A stretch of 64,000 nucleotides of DNA from Candidatus Leptovillus affinis. GTDB lineage: Bacteria; Chloroflexota; Anaerolineae; Promineifilales; Promineifilaceae. This document shows, in pieces, positions 62,537-64,000 of this stretch (positions within the stretch are counted from its first letter, which is position 1; each line of letters opens with the position of its first letter). Location of the stretch: positions 434,001 to 498,000 of the forward strand of contig JADIYP010000001.1 in the NCBI GenBank assembly GCA_016705235.1, read 5' to 3'. The notes under the pieces were generated by a model. It was not told the origin of the DNA and did not search any database. It worked only from the letters and a program-made list of their open reading frames with translations. A program made the position numbers and the translations under genes.

Positions 62537-63244
62537 ATGGCTCACTTACAAGGACAGGAACGCGCCGACTACGTGCAAGATATGTTCGCCCGCATTGCCG
62601 GGCGGTATGATACGATGAACCGGCTGATGACCGCCGGGCAAGATATAACATGGCGACGGTATGTGATCGAACAGGCGCGGCTGCCGCAAAACGGCCGTCT
62701 CCTGGACATCGCTACCGGCACAGGCGACATTGCCCTGGAAGGTTTACGCCAGCAGCCGGGCATAACGGCCGTCGGCGGCGACTTCACCATCGAGATGATG
62801 CAGGTGGGCAAACGGGCGCCCGACCGCCAGGCCATCCTCTGGACCACAGCCGATACGCTGGCCCTGCCCTTCCCCGACGCGACCTTTGACGCCGTAACGT
62901 CTGGCTTTCTCATGCGCAACGTCATCGACGTGCCCGGCGCGTTCCGCGAACAGATGCGCGTTACCAAACCAGGCGGCCGCGTGGTGGTGCTGGAATCCAG
63001 CCCGCCCAAGGACAATTTGCTCAAACCCTTCATCCGCATCCACCTCAATTACGTTATTCCCACGCTGGGACGCCTCATTTCTGGCAACGCCGACGCCTAC
63101 AAATACCTGCCCGACAGCACGCAGGCGTTCAAAGGCCCGGCGGAATTGGCCGACATCATGCGCCAAACCGGGTTTACCGATGTGGACTACAAACTGTTCA
63201 TGTTTGGCACGATTGCCATTCACGTCGGCACAAAACCTTCTTAA
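62537..63244 (+). CDS. menG: demethylmenaquinone methyltransferase (UbiE/MenG family)
   Basis: 235 aa from ATG 62537 (MAHLQGQERADYVQDMFARI); the upstream codons are hairpin repeat. SAM motif I LLDIATGTGDIALEGL near residue 55, then GGDFTIEMMQVGKR, 'FPDATFDAVTSGFLMRNVID', and motif III RVTKPGGRVVVLESSPPKDN. 'YDTMNRLMTAGQDITWRR' near the start is UbiE-typical. Methylates demethylmenaquinone for the quinone pool. No Shine-Dalgarno is visible because a hairpin abuts the ATG. Confidence 0.92.
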   Translation: MAHLQGQERADYVQDMFARIAGRYDTMNRLMTAGQDITWRRYVIEQARLPQNGRLLDIATGTGDIALEGLRQQPGITAVGGDFTIEMMQVGKRAPDRQAILWTTADTLALPFPDATFDAVTSGFLMRNVIDVPGAFREQMRVTKPGGRVVVLESSPPKDNLLKPFIRIHLNYVIPTLGRLISGNADAYKYLPDSTQAFKGPAELADIMRQTGFTDVDYKLFMFGTIAIHVGTKPS

Positions 63245-63277
63245 TCATTACTTAAGAACTGCCCAACCGGATACCGT

Positions 63278-63283
63278 TATAAT
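63278..63283 (+). promoter_or_regulatory. -10 box of a probably leaderless transcript
   Basis: TATAAT lies 7 bp before ATG 63291 and no Shine-Dalgarno is present. A clear -35 is missing. As with the gene at 16579, transcription would begin at the start codon. Confidence 0.45.
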
Positions 63284-63290
63284 CAAGGCC

Positions 63291-64000
63291 ATGAAAAAAT
63301 GGCCTTTTTGTTTCATTGCGTTGTTTATGTTCCTGACGGCTTGCGGCCAAACGGCGACTGAGATCGCCGCTCCACCAACAGCGGAACCGACCATTCCGCC
63401 CACGGCCGTTGCCACCCTCATCCAACCCACCAGGGCGCCCACACGGCCGTCTCCCGCCCCACCTACCGCTCAACCAACCAGTCAACCAACCGACCAGCCA
63501 ACCAGTCAACCCACAATCGAACCAACCAGCCAACCGTCGATCCTCGCCGGACGCACCGACGAAGGCGCCTTCTTTCTCGGCAGCCCGGACGCGTCGGTGA
63601 CCATGATTGACTACTCCGATTTTCTCTGAGGCAGCTGCCGTGCCTACGTGTTAGGCACAGAGCCAGACATCCTGCGCGATTACGTCATGACCGGCAAGGT
63701 CAAGCTCGTCTTTGGCCAGTGCTCAATCACGGCAACCCCAGCGTCTACGCCACGCTCACCGCGGAATGCGCCGGGCAGCAAAACCCGGACTTTTTCTGGG
63801 CGCTGCACAAATATCTATTTGAAAACCAGGATGACTTGTGGAGCGCCAACCGGGAGTATTATGTGCAAACGGCCGTCTCCTTTGGCGTCGATCAGGCGCA
63901 GTTTGAAACCTGTTATGATGGCACCGCCGGCCTGGAACAGGTGATGGAACTGGATAACGGCCGTCGCCAGCGCGGCATCTTCAGCCAACCCCAATTCGAC
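63291..64000 (+). CDS. DsbA-like thioredoxin-fold lipoprotein, candidate selenoprotein (UxxC); one frameshift; 3' end outside window
   Basis: Signal peptide and lipobox MKKWPFCFIALFMFLTACGQ, a long Pro/Thr/Gln linker to about residue 82, then the thioredoxin-like domain. The frame stops at TGA 63627-63629, after VTMIDYSDFL; what follows in the same frame is GSCRAYVLGTEPDILRDYVM. The family has DFxCxxC there, so TGA replaces the first redox Cys (UxxC). At about 63710 the family frame shifts: one T added to CTTTGGCC would restore VFWPVLNHGNPSVYATL, in frame to 64000. Selenocysteine is inferred for the TGA; the downstream shift looks like a lost homopolymer base. Confidence 0.72.
63627..63658 (+). 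promoter_or_regulatory. candidate bacterial SECIS element with its UGA codon
   Basis: After TGA (63627-63629), GTGCCTA (63640-63646) pairs perfectly with TAGGCAC (63652-63658) around loop CGTGT. Seventeen nt separate the TGA from the loop and G is the second loop base, exactly as in the candidate at 6869. Confidence 0.65.

Larger units (their letters stand above)
972..63965. repeat. highly iterated palindrome ACGGCCGT, about 140 scattered copies
   Basis: Hand count of about 140 exact copies in 64 kb, against one or two expected for a random sequence of this composition. Often flanked as AACGGCCGTTT. In genes it appears in all frames as TAV, NGR/DGR or RP. Rare in uvrA, livFG and the ftsK motor, common in linkers, gene ends and less conserved proteins. 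Confidence 0.9.

Overview
The window looks like a chromosomal segment of a GC-rich (high-50s %) member of the Chloroflexota, probably near Anaerolineae / Promineifilum-like lineages. This is inferred from style, not from a marker gene: lipoproteins with Pro/Thr-rich linkers, LysM and VIT-VWA surface proteins, a TPR-CHAT protein, duplicated Glu dehydrogenases, and many small palindromic repeats. No rRNA, tRNA, CRISPR array, transposase or phage gene was seen. The octamer ACGGCCGT occurs about 140 times by hand count (roughly one per 450 bp), in genes and between them. It is a HIP1-like highly iterated palindrome and the strongest global signal here.

Layout. 1-6.5 kb: AI-2E type permease (cut by the window edge), uvrA, a glycosyltransferase remnant, a modB-type permease and asparaginase. 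6.6-7.2 kb: an AhpD-like peroxidase-related gene with an in-frame TGA at the resolving cysteine (CxxU), a candidate selenoprotein. 7.2-14.1 kb: repeats and a leader element, then arginase-like, hpt, LysM, DMT exporter, sodA, ferredoxin, JAMM peptidase and plsY genes. 14.1-26.4 kb, minus strand: a two-domain solute-binding lipoprotein, an FAD oxidoreductase/ornithine-cyclodeaminase pair, and a complete branched-chain amino-acid ABC transporter (livJ-H-M-G-F) with a second binding protein. 26.5-31.2 kb, minus strand: plsX-fabF-NERD-MBL-phoU. 31.5-32.9 kb: arsR-arsM with matching operator-like boxes. 32.9-36.5 kb: ssb and two tandem glutamate dehydrogenases. 36.7-41.5 kb: DUF92, WD40, VIT-VWA and LysM proteins. 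41.9-50.8 kb: a sigma factor, a zinc-finger anti-sigma-like protein, a TPR-CHAT peptidase, a membrane subtilase and a large unknown protein. 51-64 kb: DUF6159, XRE regulator, UMF1 MFS, two tandem VTT proteins, a frameshifted phospholipase D, a GT4 gene broken by a G/C-only stretch, LACC1, ftsK, ubiE/menG, and a DsbA-like lipoprotein with an in-frame TGA at the first redox cysteine (UxxC).

Most notable: (1) two redox genes each have TGA exactly where the family has a catalytic cysteine, and each has a stem-loop whose loop begins 18 nt past the TGA, fitting bacterial SECIS geometry; (2) the sigma / anti-sigma / CHAT / subtilase / unknown cluster has the parts of a protease-controlled signalling or defence system; (3) a duplicated ~95-bp leader carrying a 9-codon ORF (MSGLTHHH-E/K) and a 16-bp-arm hairpin lies directly upstream of two genes of arginine/ornithine-type families; (4) the iterated ACGGCCGT palindrome. 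Three single-base frameshifts and the G/C-only insert all lie between 56.9 and 63.8 kb and may be consensus errors. An indel cannot explain the two TGA codons.
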